In this document: positions 19,658 to 30,359 of the stretch, in pieces
How positions within the stretch are numbered: the stretch's first letter is position 1
Layout: each line of letters opens with the position of its first letter
DNA from: Thereva unica
Lineage: Eukaryota; Arthropoda; Insecta; Diptera; Therevidae
DNA length: 64,000 nucleotides
Assembly (NCBI GenBank): GCA_949987705.1
Contig: OX465282.1
Span: 40,078,039 to 40,142,038, forward strand
Reading direction: 5' to 3'
Translations under genes and position numbers: made by a program
Notes under the pieces: generated by a model
What the model was told of the DNA's origin: nothing
What the model saw: the letters and a program-made list of their open reading frames with translations, nothing else
The model's database searches: none

Positions 19658-20138
19658 TGTGATGATTATGCGCCATCTGTTCGTCGAGAGGATGAATCAA
19701 CGATTTTCGGTTGTTGTCTGAATTAAGAATTTATGTACTAAACTAACGAGCGATAAGCGAAGACAACTTCAAGCTGGTCTAAACTAAAAGAAACATAGAA
19801 CATACCACCAGGAACCAGAAAACGAAGGTTCCAGAAAGTAGACAAAGGTGGAGCTTCCTATATAAAAGCGCCTGGCAGCCGCTATCGAGTCAGTTTTGAT
19901 TATAAAGGCGATACAAGTGTTCCAAAGTGAAAAGTGGTGATTTATAGTGAAATAAAAAGCGATAATTAGAATTGAATAGTGCGAGTTATTAAATTTGCTA
20001 GTGATTATAATGAACTCTAAGAATTGTGTTAGTAATTAAATTGTGTTTGGTTTGTAATAAATAAATTATTGTGTGGATTATTAAAAAGTGTATTCCTTAA
20101 TTAATCCTACGAATCCGTTAAGCCGTAAAAACGTAACA
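19658..20138 (+). repeat. A2 5' LTR with promoter and poly(A) signals
   Basis: Starts TGTGATGATTATGCGCC and ends CGTAAAAACGTAACA. The TATA box TATATAAAAG is at 19859-19868 and AATAAATAAA at 20056-20065. The primer site TGGTGTCAGAAGTGGGA is at 20141-20157. It points away from the A1 5' LTR, so the two promoters are divergent, 465 bp apart. Confidence 0.93.
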
Positions 20139-20249
20139 ATTGGTGTCAGAAGTGGGATTAATTAAGAGATAAGTGAAATAAGTGAACTTGAACAATAATG
20201 TGATTGGAATTTAATTTTTATGAGTGCGAACTAAAGACATAATAATAAA

Positions 20250-21653
20250 ATGGGTCGAAAATTAGTGGATTTGCGCATTGTGGAGTTGAAAACAGAACTA
20301 AGTAAACGCTCGTTGTCAACGGTGGGTGCTAAAAGTTCCTTAACCGCGCTGCTTCGAGAAGCTATGGTGAACGAGGGAAAAGATCCTGAAACCTACATTT
20401 TTGAAGCCGAAGTAGAAGCGGAGCCAGAAGAAACGACAGTGAGTATGGCAGAACTTTTTAAAACATTGATGGTGATGAAGGAAGCGCAAGAACGGTCATC
20501 AGCAGCGCAAGAACGTGCATCAGCAGAGATGAAAGAAGCGACAACAGAAATCAAGGCGGAAGTGTTGGCGTTAAAAGATGAACAGAAATTATTAGCAGTA
20601 GCTCATGAACGCTCGTTAGCAGAACTCAAAGAGTCTATGGAAGAACAGAGAAACTAGATGGAGCAGAAATTCGAACTAATGTCATTCTCTGTTGACAAAA
20701 AGCTGGAAAATCTCGAATCTTCCATTAAAGCAAATGTAGAGAATGATCTGGAAAAGCTCGAAAATTCCATGAAGGAAAATGATGAAAAGTTGAAGGTTGA
20801 GCTAGAATCGGTCAGAGCAGAGCTAGAAAGGGTAAAGATTCACCACCCAGCGACGGCATCTCACGAAGTCATCGGAGTTAGGAAACTGCAGCCTCCAACT
20901 TTCGACGGGCAAAGCCCATGGTCTACTTATAAGCTCCAATTCGAAGCAGCAGCAGTAGGCAATTGCTGGACTGAGGAGGAGAAAGCAACGGCCTTAACGT
21001 TGTCACTAAGGGGCACAGCAGCAGAAATATTGCAGTCAATACCAGCAGAACATCGCAACAGCTACGGGTTCTTAGTTCAAGCGCTAGAAATGCGTTACGG
21101 TGATCAGCACATGCAAGAGGTTTATCGACTTCAACTTCGCAATCGACTTCAAAAGCCAGGAGAAACTTTACAACAACTATGCGCCGATATCGAGAGGTTG
21201 GTGCATCTGGCTTATCCTAGCTTCGGCCAAGACTACATCAACGAAGTAGCAAGAGAGGCTTTCCTTAACTCTTTTGCCGACCGGGATCTACAACAGGCAG
21301 CCAGATTGGCCGGAAAGAAGAATACCGCAGAAGTTTTGGCATATGCTCTGGCATACGAGGCAGCGAGGCAAGTATCAAGAAGTGCAGTCCGCCTCAGAGA
21401 GATCCACACAACAGAGGATAGTTGCAACAGAATGAATGCGACGGAAGTACGCGGTCGACTCCGATGTTGGAACTGTAGTGAACCGGGTCATTTGCAAAGG
21501 AATTGCAGAAAGCGAAGGAGAGCTGAGTCTCCCGAGAATAAGAGTGGCGCAAAGTGTTGTGAAAAATGCGGGCATAGACAGAAAGGTGACCAGAGGGAGG
21601 CCGATGAAAATGACTCCGTGTCGCCCCGTAGACAGCAGCAGGGAAACGAATAA
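20250..21653 (+). pseudogene. gag: Gag of gypsy A2, nonsense codon
   Basis: Same start and domains as A1 gag: SAP-like motif, coiled coil, capsid-like region, CWNCSEPGHLQRNC knuckle. A TAG at 20655-20657 stands where A1 has a glutamine codon. Near 20490-20530 the coiled-coil repeat block is shorter than in A1 (two AQER units against four), a length change by in-frame repeat loss. The second half (20658-21653) is open to the natural stop. Confidence 0.93.
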
Positions 21654-21682
21654 AGACTAACTCCATGGGGCGGGAGTTAGTC
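21641..21682 (+). promoter_or_regulatory. -1 ribosomal frameshift signal of gypsy A2
   Basis: GGGAAAC at 21641-21647, then GAATAAA, then the 10-bp hairpin GACTAACTCC (21655-21664) and GGAGTTAGTC (21673-21682). It is identical to A1, although the surrounding copies differ. Confidence 0.85.
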
Positions 21683-24600
21683 GGGGAAATCGAAGCCCCC
21701 GGTATCATCATCGTCACTATCAAACAACTGCAGCGTAGTGGCGACAGCCTTGTCATCGATGGAAAGATTGGAGCCGAAAAATGCACAATAACTGTAGACA
21801 CTGGTGCTTCAAAATCTGTCATCCGGGCTGACTGACGCATGCCAATACAGACTGAAAACTGCAACAGGAGAGCCAGTACGAGTACACGGGGAAACTCTGT
21901 TGGATGTGGTTCTCGCAGACATCGGATTTTCACACTCGTTCCTGGTAGCCGATATAACAGACGAGTGTATTCTGGGACTGGACTTTATGAAAACGCATAA
22001 AATTCTACTGGACATCAGAGAGGAAATACTGAGATATGACAACAAGGAGATTCCCATGGCCATAGGATCCACGTGTTTTTCGCAGCTGAAAGTCGTCGTT
22101 CGAGAAGATACCGTGCTTCCTCCGTGCGCTGAGAAATTGGTGCGAGCAATAGTCGATGGTGATCCCGGGAGCTACCGATTCTATCTTATCGAACCAGAGA
22201 AAACGGAACAGGCCAAAAGTATAGCAATTGGAAAATGTCTGGTGAGCATCGATGACAAAAGGGAGGTGTTCATGAGAGTGCTAAATACCAACGAGCGCGA
22301 AATACGATTGAAGAAGGATACGGTTTTGGGGAAAGGAGAACCGGCAGAACAGATTACATTAGTGGAGTGCGCTCACACGGAACCGGTGGCAAAACCAAAG
22401 CCAAAGGCCACGAAATTGGTAAACACAGTGCTCTCAAGTAGTTGTGGAGGGATTTAGTGATATCTTCGCCATGAGAAATGATGATTTTGGAAAAACGAAC
22501 ATCGTCCAACATAGGATCGACACCAGAGATGCCCAGCCAATCAAGCAACCGCCGAGGAGACTACCACTAGCCAAGCGGGAAGAAGCAGCCAATATGATTG
22601 AGGACATGAGAAGACAAGGCCTTATAGAGGAGTCGAAAAGCCCTTGGATGTCTCCCGTGGTTCTAGTCAGAAAAAAAGATGGCAGCACAAGGTTTTGCGT
22701 GGATTATCGACGGTTAAATGACATCACTAAAAAGGATAGCTACCCATTACCTCGTATCGATGACACTCTGGATACTCTCTCTGGAGCTCAATGGTTTTCT
22801 ACCCTGCACCTTAAGAGCGGCTATTGGCAAGTCGAAATTCACCCCGAGGACCGCGAAAAGACAGCCTTCTCTGTAGGAAACGGCTTGTGGCAGTTTACAG
22901 TTATGCCGTTTGGACTGTGTAATGCTCCAGCAACATTCGAATGACTGATGGAATGCGTTTTGCGAGGACTGACATGGAAGACTTGTCTGGTTTATTTGGA
23001 CGATATCATCGTCGTTGGAAAAAGTTTCGAGGAACATCTGGGCAATTTACGAGAGGTTTTCCAAAAGTTGAGAACTGCCCAACTGAAACTCAACCCTAAA
23101 AAGTGCGTGCTGTTCAGTGACCAAGTCAATTATCTCGGACATGTGGTTTCATCCAATGGAGTTCAAACAGATCCGGAGAAAATAGCAGCAGTTAAGAATT
23201 GGCCCACACCGAAGGATAAACATGAACTTCGAAGCTTCTTGGGACTTGCCACCTATTATAGACGTTTTGTCAGGAACTTTGCCGACATAGCTAAGGAATT
23301 ACATAAACTGACAGAAAAAGGAAGACCATTTATCTGGACAGAAAAATGCGAGGAAAGTTTCAAGACACTAAAGCAAGGACTTTGCCAAGCACCAATACTT
23401 ACATATCCGAAGCCAGGGGAAAAATTCATATTGGACACAGATGCGAGTAATGTCGGAATTGGTGCAGTGCTATCACAAAACTTCGAAGGGCAGGAAAAGG
23501 TCATAGCTTACTACAGTAGAGCGCTGTCAAAATCGGAGCGGAATTACTGCGTCACAAGGAGAGAACTGTTGGCGATCGTGGACTCAACTAAGCACTTCCA
23601 CAAGTATCTCTATGGGCAAAACTTCATCCTTCGAACGGATCATGCAGCATTAAAATGGCTGATGCAATTTAAAAATCCTGAAGGACAAGTGGCAAGATGG
23701 ATCGAGAGACTTCAGTCCTACGACTTTAATATAGGCCACAGAAAAGGAGGAAACCATGGAAATGCAGATGCACTCTCCCGGCGACCATGCGTAAAAGATT
23801 GCAAACATTGTGGGCGTATTGAGGAAAAGTGTCAAAGGACGACCGTTGAGCCAACGACAGGATGGGACGACCAGGGACTCCGAGACGCCCAACGCGACGA
23901 CCCAGATATTTCTTCGATTCTGGCATGGAAGGAATACGAGGAGAAGCCTGAATGGAAGGATATTGCAGAGAGAAGCGAAACCCTTTTTTTTTTTTTTATG
24001 TGAAAGACTAGAGTCACAGGAAACGCCCTTTATACTGTGTCGACAATCTATTTTCTTCATATAGAGTGCAATGTCGAACAGCAGCTCTAGTCGGGGAAGA
24101 AAGGAACTGTCACAACCTACCAGCGATATTTTGCAGTCCACCTACTCCCAACCATTACTGGCGACTTTGTCATCGGGGCATCGAGAAACAACTCGCTGGA
24201 GTGTTATGCCTCCTGAAACGAGTTGAATCTCATCAACCAACCGATGACATGCGCTTTGTGGTGAAGCGGGGAAGGGTTAAGGAAGGCTATGACAGAAGGA
24301 ATCAGGAATGTAAAGAGGGAAGAAGAAAGAAGGAAAGTTATGTAGGTGGGAAAGTGGAAAAGGCGAAGGACCGTGGGGCTGCCCGGGATTCGAACCCGGG
24401 ACCTCTGGGATAGTAGCCAGACCGCCTTACTCCCTAGGCTACCGAGGCCCCCTGAAGAGCTATTGGGCCCAATGGGATTCATTGCACATCGAGCGAGGAG
24501 TGTTAAAGCGCAAATGGGAAACCGCTGACGGTACCTCTCACCGAATGCAGGTGTTAGTCCCTCGCAGTAGAATAAGAGATATTCTCGAGGAGTGTCATAA

Positions 24601-25663
24601 TGGCGCATCAGGAGGACATCTGGGAGTCAATAAAACTTTGGCAAAAATAAGAGATAGATTCTATTGGCTTCACATGCGGGACGATGTTACAGACTGGTGC
24701 CGTAAATGCACAATTTGTGCCAGCAGCAAAGGCCCTCGAGTAAAAACAAAAGGAGAAATGCAGCAATACAACGTGGGAGCCCCATTTGAAAGAATTGCAA
24801 TCGATGTGGCGGGACCTTTTCCAACATCAGACCGAGGGAATCGTTACATTTTGGTGGTTATGGACTACTTCAGTAAGTGGCCCGAAGCATATGCCATTCC
24901 AAATCAGGAAGCAATCACTGTTGCAGAGGAATTAGTGAACAATTGGATCTGCAGATTTGGTGTTCCTCATGAGCTTCATTCTGACCAAGGGAGAAATTTC
25001 GAATCTCAAGTTTTTCAAGAAGTATGTAAGATACTCGGAATGAAGAAGACCAGGACGACGCCCCTTCATCCCCAATCCGATGGAATGGTAGAACGATTCA
25101 ACAGGACAATGCTAGAACACTTAAGGAAAGTCGTTAGCGAGCACCAGCGCGATTGGGACAGTTATATCCCTATTTTTCTAATGGCATATCGGACAGCAGT
25201 TCATAATTCCACAGGACAAACCCCTTCTAGAGTGATTTTTGGAAGACAAATCCGGCTGCCAAGCGACTTGAAATTTGGGACACCCGTGGAAAGCAACGAA
25301 TCTACTGGCGGTTATACAGGTGAACTTCGTGATAGACTTGCAGATATCCACCAGCTCGCAAGGAGGAATCTCAAGATAGCCAGTGACAGGATGAAAACAA
25401 GGTACGACCTCCGAGCAAACTGTAGCGGATTCCAGGAAGGTGACCTCGTTTGGCTGTTCAACCCTCGAAGACGGAAAGGCAAGTCTCCGAAACTTCAGCG
25501 TCAGTGGGAGGGGCCCTATAAAATCCTAACACGGATCAACGATGTGGTCTACAGGATTCAACAAGGACCCAAAGCAAAGAAGAAAATTGTGCACATAGAC
25601 CGGCTGTGCCCATATCATCAGCCGGATCCAGGATGGACAACTGTTCGGGACGAACAGTCCTAA
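21642..25663 (+). pseudogene. pol: Pol of gypsy A2, broken in several places
   Basis: The protease region loses 23 bp near 21832, just after the DTGAS site. The spacer before RT loses 38 bp near 22445, with TAGT microhomology. A TGA at 22942-22944 replaces an arginine codon just after RT block NAPATFE. The frame 22948-24003 has YLDD, RT thumb, RNase H DTDASNVGIGAV and its connection. A SINE interrupts it at ~23984-24450. The frame 24482-25663 carries integrase: zinc-binding region, DVAGPFP, HSDQGRNF, QSDGMVERFNR and the C-terminal domain. No single continuous Pol can be made from this copy. Confidence 0.93.
23984..24450 (-). mobile_element. tRNA-derived SINE in the A2 integrase region
   Basis: A1 is continuous where A2 has about 467 extra bp, beginning with a 14-T run (23984-23997, the poly-A tail of a minus-strand insertion). 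It ends with a tRNA-like head read on minus from 24450 to 24374. The head has an A-box-like TAGCCTAGGGAGTAAGG and a B box GGTTCGAATCC. A short CCCT is the only possible target duplication. The anticodon arm has an 8-nt loop, so it is not a working tRNA. Confidence 0.88.
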
Positions 25664-25674
25664 GAAGGGGGCAA

Positions 25675-26154
25675 TGTGATGATTATGCGCCATCTGTTCG
25701 TCGAGAGGATGAATCAACGATTTTCGGTTGTTGTCTGAATTAAGAATTTATGTACTAAACTAACGAGCGATAAGCGAAGACAACTTCAAGCTGGTCTAAA
25801 CTAAAAGAAACATAGAACATACCACAAGGAACCAGAAAACGAAGGTTCCAGAAAGTAGACAAAGGTGGAGCTGCCTATATAAAAGCGCCTGGCAGCCGCT
25901 ATCGAGTCAGTTTTGATTATTATGAAATAACAAGTGTTCCAAAGTGAAAAGTGGTGATTTATAGTGAAATAAAAAGCGATAATTAGAATTGAATAGTGCG
26001 AGTTATTAAATTTGCTAGTGATTATAGTGAACTCTAAGAATTGTGTTAGTAATTAAATTGTGTTTGGTTTGTAATAAATAAGTTTTGTGTGGATTATTAA
26101 AAAGTGTATTCCTTAATTAATCCTACGAATCCGTTAAGCCGTAAAAACGTAACA
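25675..26154 (+). repeat. A2 3' LTR
   Basis: Preceded by the polypurine tract AAGAAGGGGGCAA (25662-25674). It differs from the A2 5' LTR at several places, for example CACAAGGAACC against CACCAGGAACC, GAGCTGCC against GAGCTTCC, and a small rearrangement near 25920. A2 therefore looks older than A1. Confidence 0.93.
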
Positions 26155-26428
26155 ATATATTGACGTAGCCTTAGCAAAAAAAAATACTTCAAAAAGTTTA
26201 AATAACACAAAATGAGTTCATAAATTATAAAAATAGTTCATTTTTATGCAGTCAAAAGTGAGTTTACAGCCGCTAGAAATTTACGACGAAAATAAGGGTA
26301 TTCCCTTTCCTAGTATTTTGTTTGCGCCCCTTTCGCTTGGATCACTTCATTTAGCCTTTGGCCTTGAAGCGGTGGCAGTTGTACTTGATTTTCATTTGAT
26401 TTTAACGAAAAATACAGTATTTGAAACA
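26155..26428 (+). repeat. Inner part of the Tc1 left arm and leader
   Basis: Continues the Tc1 arm after the A2 insertion. GTCAAAAGTGAGTTTACA at ~26254 repeats the outer end motif, and AAGGGTATTCCCTTTCCTAG is mirrored near 27993-28010. Confidence 0.8.
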
Positions 26429-27991
26429 ATGAGGAGGGAAACTGAATTGGGAACTAGAAAAATCATATTAAATTTATGGCTGGAACACAAATCTTATCGG
26501 GAAATCGGAGAAAATTGTGAGAAAAAGTCATATGACCGTCAAAAAAATTATTGAAAAATTTCAAAACACGTGAAGGGTAGAAAATTTATCGCGTTCAGGA
26601 CGACCAAGGAAGTTGGATGCTGCACAAATTAAGACTATTGTAAAAGAGGTTGAACAAAATCCTCAATCTAGTGCTAGTGCGCATTACCGAAGAACTCAAT
26701 AATAACATAACGGACTCGAAAAAATGAGTGGGTGCATCGACAATGCGAAGTGTATTAAATAACAATGGCTTGCACGGTCGAGTTCCGCGTAAAAAGCCCT
26801 ACATTTCCGATAAAAATATAAAAAGCGTGTACAATAGCCAAAAAGTATAAAAATTATGGGGTTTCTTTTTGTAAAAATGTCCTCTTAAAGCTATGTATGC
26901 TGTTCCTAAGTACGGCGGTCAAGAAAAATGCTCTATTATTTCTTGACCCCGGTACAGAAAATTTCGACAAGTAATGCGATGATTTTTTTCGTGTTCAAAA
27001 TTGACATTTGACATCATTGCGGAAATTTTTTTGAGCATGTTGTTTTCTGCACAATTATTTATTAAACGATCCATCGAGTAAATATACTTATTGCAGCGCT
27101 AATTTTGCCGATAGGTTGATACAACAACTGGAAACGAAGTGAAAACGCCAAATCTACTTTCCGTTCAATCTCGTAATGTCAATTTCGGTCAAGAAAAAAT
27201 GGTCTTTCCAATTTTTTCTTAACCGCCTTAGGAAAAGGATCCATCTATGTGTCAGAATAGTACTAGCATTTTTCTTGAGCGAACAGCGTACTAGGTACAG
27301 AAATTTCTTGAGCAAAAATTCCTATAGCATTTCTTGACCGATTACTTAGGCGTTTTTTACATACATTTTATATGGGGAACATTTTCTCGACCGCCGTACT
27401 TAGGAACAGCATACATAGCTTTACGGACGAGAGCAAATTTAAAACATTTGGCAAAAGAAAGTGCTCAAAAATATGGCGAACAAAACACACAGCATTTGCC
27501 CAAAAAAATGTTTTCAGCACTGTGAAACATGGTGGAGGATCGGTCATGGTCTGGGGGTGTATGGCAGCTGCGGGAGTAGGAAACCTTGTGTTTATTGAGA
27601 ACAGAATGAACAAGGAAGGTTACCTGGACATATTGCGGCAAAATGTAGCACCTAGTGTTGAGAAACTAGGGCTACCAAGTGCTTGGGTATTCCAACAAGA
27701 CAACGATCCCAGCACACATCGCGCTTGGTTACGGAATGACTTCTATACAGAACTCCAAAATGGTTACCCATCCTCCCCAGATCACCAGATCTGAACCCCA
27801 TGGAGCGTTTGTGCGATCATTTGGACCAGAAAATTCGGCAGCGATCAATAACGTCGAAAGGGGATTTCAAGGAGGCCTTAAAGGAAGAATGGCAAAAAAT
27901 AAGGGGGGATATGACAACTAAGCTGGTCGAATCCTTGCCAAGGAGGCTAAATGAAGTGATCCAAGCGAAAGGGGTGCAAACAAAATACTAG
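26429..27991 (+). pseudogene. Tc1-like transposase, split and frameshifted
   Basis: The N-terminal part (26429-26880) reads in several frames as a paired-like DNA-binding domain: TRKIILNLWLEHKSYREIG, SRSGRPRKLDAAQIKTIV, then GLHGRVPRKKPYIS. After the MITE the catalytic half resumes: TDESKFKTFGKR (first Asp), GGGSVMVWGCMAAAG, VFQQDNDPSTH (second Asp), SPDLNPMERL (Glu). This gives the DDE triad of Tc1/mariner enzymes. An 8-bp tandem duplication near 27780-27795 shifts the frame just before the Glu. The C-terminus ends AKGVQTKY at 27991. Confidence 0.88.
26888..27421. mobile_element. MITE inside the Tc1 transposase
   Basis: AAGCTATGTATGCTGTTCCT at 26888 is mirrored at 27402-27421, followed inward by AAGTACGGCGGTCAAGAAAA against TTCTCGACCGCCGTACTT. 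TA flanks both sides. The interior is full of TCTTGACC and GGTCAAGAAA subterminal repeats. Removing it rejoins the transposase just before TDESKF, apart from one lost base. Confidence 0.9.
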
Positions 27992-28257
27992 GAAGGGAAT
28001 ACCCTTATTTTCGTTGTAATTTTCTAGCGGCTGTAAACTCACTTTTGACTGCAAAAAAATGAACTATTTTTATAATTTATGAACTCATTTTGTGTTATTT
28101 AAAATTTTTGAAGTATTTTTTTTGCTAAGGTTACGTCAATATATGTTTAATAATCTGAGTTATTTTTTGTTTTTCTATGTCCATCGAATTCCTGGAAATC
28201 CGATACGAAAGAACAAAATTTCGGGTGTAAACTCACTTTTGACTCTGACAGTATGTA
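27992..28257 (+). repeat. Right arm of the Tc1-like element
   Basis: Mirror of the left arm: inner CTAGCGGCTGTAAACTCACT, outer GTGTAAACTCACTTTTGACT, ending CTGACAGTATGTA at 28257 and followed by TA. Confidence 0.9.
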
Positions 28258-28783
28258 TAGAACCTGCATCTTTAATAAAATTTCCTTTCAATCTTTTTTT
28301 CTCCGAATAATGGATTTACTCGATATGCAGGCAATTTTCTCAACTTGTTATATGCCGTAGAAGCACGACTAAAGTACAATAACTTTTACCTTTGGACGCA
28401 TTTTCAAATTGCCCAACTGTCATTGTCTATAAAACTCCCAGGTAAGCGGAATTCAGACTGGTTATATGGATTCTCTACAGAGCGGAATTCTGCACGAACA
28501 GGATACTAGGCTATAATAAAGACTTTATTGTAGAGCATACGATTCTCTACAAAAATGTTATGAAGACATATTCGCTTTCTCTATGTATTGACAGTACATT
28601 CTCGATTCATAGTTTTGTTATTACATTAACATTGCTTTTAATTTAACTAATTGTCAGTCAATAAAATATATTTTATTCTATTGGATGTTATGATTTTTCT
28701 TTATACAAGAATAGAAGATATTTATTTAATTTGAAATCCTTGGAACCAACCAACCCTTGCTGCTAAGCTCCTTCTAATACAAT
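28258..28783. other. End of the outer element and spacer
   Basis: Contains GCGGAATTC motifs and the outer inverted end (28484-28508). From 28509 to 28783 I see no feature. Confidence 0.45.
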
Positions 28784-29192
28784 TACTACGTTTCCATGAC
28801 AGCTTGAGTACTCGAAGGCTTGAAAATCTCAAGAACTCGAGCGCGTATATGCTCTGCCTACTTGAAGCGGCATATTAGCTTGAACTGAGCTTGAGCTCTT
28901 TAGCTGTCATTTGAAGTTACTATTATATTTCTTTTATTTCTTCCTTTTATGGTGCTTTTATTTCTTCATAAATATTTTTGTCTTCTCATATTCCCACACA
29001 TTACCTTTTGACACATTTACAGGCCTAACTTTCGCAATTTCGAGCACTCAAGCTTTCAAGCTCGGTTTACATGACAAGCACTCGAGCCGATCACAAAAAT
29101 CTTTTTGATCGACTCCAGTCGAGCTGCTTGCGTTTACATTTGTACTTGAAGTACGCTTCAACTAAGCTTCAAGCTGTCATGGAAACGCACTA
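28784..29192. mobile_element. MITE with CGTTTCCATGACAGCTTGA ends, copy 2
   Basis: Inverted relative to the copy at 10993-11377 and similar through most of its length. The ends are TACTACGTTTCCATGACAGC and the mirror GCTGTCATGGAAACGCACTA. The frame at 28911-29108 is not a gene. Confidence 0.85.
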
Positions 29193-29219
29193 AATGTTGT
29201 TCTTATGAAAAATCTAAAT

Positions 29220-29457
29220 GCTCTCCAAATTTATTTTTTCTATTGTTGTAAGTATTTTTTTAGTTATTTGTACAATTTAAAAAAAACACTCGAGTTTCGC
29301 TTAAAAAGAAATATTTCTCTTTTTGTCCAGTCCTAGTTCTCATTCCGTTTGTTTCAGCTGTCTTAAAAGCGACTGGATTCAAAGCGACCCGTCTAAAAAA
29401 AATTTTCGCTTTGGGGCGCCTCAAAAGGAGAGACAAAGCGAACCGTCTAAACAGGCA
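29220..29457. repeat. Fragment of the CTGTTTAGACGG MITE family
   Basis: The right end GGCGCCTCAAAAGGAGAGAC then AAGCGAACCGTCTAAACAGG matches the right end of the MITE at 11478-11939 (GACAAAGCGC, TCTAAACAG). The left end is not found. Confidence 0.6.
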
Positions 29458-29462
29458 CTAAT

Positions 29463-29907
29463 GGTGAATTTACACGAATGACACGCTTGTCATTTTTTAT
29501 GTCATTAATTGTCATAACTGTTTAGGATTATCCCTTATCATAAAATTGGCCTTGATTTGGTATAAATCAACCACTTTCGCCAATAAATATTGAAAAAAGT
29601 GTATTCCATTGGGTTATTTTCAATTATTATTGAAATTGTTGTTGTTGTTGAAATTGGATTTTGCATTTAAATAATGACACTCTATCATAAAAGAATGAGC
29701 AAGTTCATTCTTTTATGATGACTTGCCATAACTTCATAATTTCTCATTATCGTTTAGACAGTCATAATTTGTTTCATTATTTCTAAGCTTTTTTAATTTT
29801 TGCCATTTTTCATGACAGAAATAATGACACAAATTATGATCGTGTAAACGATTATGACAATTAATGACCAAAAAAATGACAAGCGTGTCATTCGTGTAAA
29901 TTCACTA
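29463..29907. mobile_element. MITE with GTGAATTTACACGAATGACA ends
   Basis: The ends are inverted over about 60 bp: GTGAATTTACACGAATGACA, CGCTTGTCATTTTTT, GTCATTAATTGTCATAA on the left and the mirror on the right to 29905. The interior is rich in short TCATTA/TCATAA motifs. The target duplication is unclear. Confidence 0.88.
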
Positions 29908-30359
29908 TAACCACCGCATAAGTCATTTTCGTAGACCGCGAGCATGGAGGCTAGACAAGGAGTTAAAACTACGTGTTGTCAATTTTTGTTTGATTGAGTG
30001 AGGGCGCCACAGTCACATGTACCCCAACAAACATGGCCGAGTATATTCATCCGGTTGATGGCAAAGTCCGTTAACTACTAAGATATTATGTGTTTACGCC
30101 TAACTTAAAAAATCAGCTTCTAAATTGGATTTATATCGATGCGGTTTTTCGTAATTAACCAATTTATGGATGTTCCAATGAATTTTTATTAATTTCCAAT
30201 GAATTTTTTTTGCATTCTCCAAATTCAGCTAACTTCATGTGGGGCACGTCAGCTTTAGGCGACATCTGTGGCTAAAAATGAACTAAAGGTTTAGTTTCTG
30301 CTACCCATCCATTTCCGGCTATTTTTCCCATAAGAGTTATATCTCCTTGTATAGTCTCC
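29908..30359. other. Spacer with repeated CCGCGAGCATG motifs
   Basis: GACCGCGAGCATG occurs at ~29934 and ~30361. No coding sequence is recognised. Confidence 0.35.

Larger units (their letters stand above)
19658..26154 (+). mobile_element. Ty3/gypsy LTR retrotransposon A, copy A2
   Basis: Same family as A1, opposite orientation. LTRs are at 19658-20138 and 25675-26154, with ATAT duplications at 19654-19657 and 26155-26158. It is inserted into the left arm of the Tc1 element. Compared with A1, gag has a nonsense codon and fewer coiled-coil repeats. Pol has 23-bp and 38-bp deletions, a nonsense codon at 22942 and a SINE in its integrase part. The RT thumb to RNase H frame and most of the integrase are otherwise open. 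Confidence 0.95.
19541..28257 (+). mobile_element. Tc1-like transposon with long IR/DR ends, split by A2 and a MITE
   Basis: The ends TACATACTGTCAGAGTCAAA (19541) and the mirror ending at 28257 are flanked by TA. The arms are long (about 240 bp of own sequence): the outer motif GTCAAAAGTGAGTTTACA recurs at the inner edge (26254 and, inverted, near 28030-28050), which is the IR/DR layout of some Tc1 elements. The left arm is interrupted by gypsy A2. The transposase is split by the MITE at 26888-27421. Own sequence totals about 1.7 kb. Confidence 0.92.
12941..28508. mobile_element. Outer inverted-repeat element split by gypsy A1 and Tc1
   Basis: TAGTATCCTGTTCGTGCGGA at 12941 is mirrored by an inverted copy ending at 28508 (GCACGAACAGGATACTA). 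After subtracting A1 (12986-19192) and the Tc1 element (19541-28257), only about 640 bp remain. This remainder carries several GCGGAATTC motifs and a short tandem repeat of CCGTCCATAAAACCTAGTA (from 19240). This looks like a MITE-sized element that received two large insertions. No target duplication can be read at the outer ends, so the call is an inference from the inverted ends. Confidence 0.5.

Noticed and set aside
24374..24450. A functional tRNA gene on the minus strand
   Set aside because: It is the head of a SINE inserted in A2: 8-nt anticodon loop, poly-A tail at the other end and exact empty site in A1.
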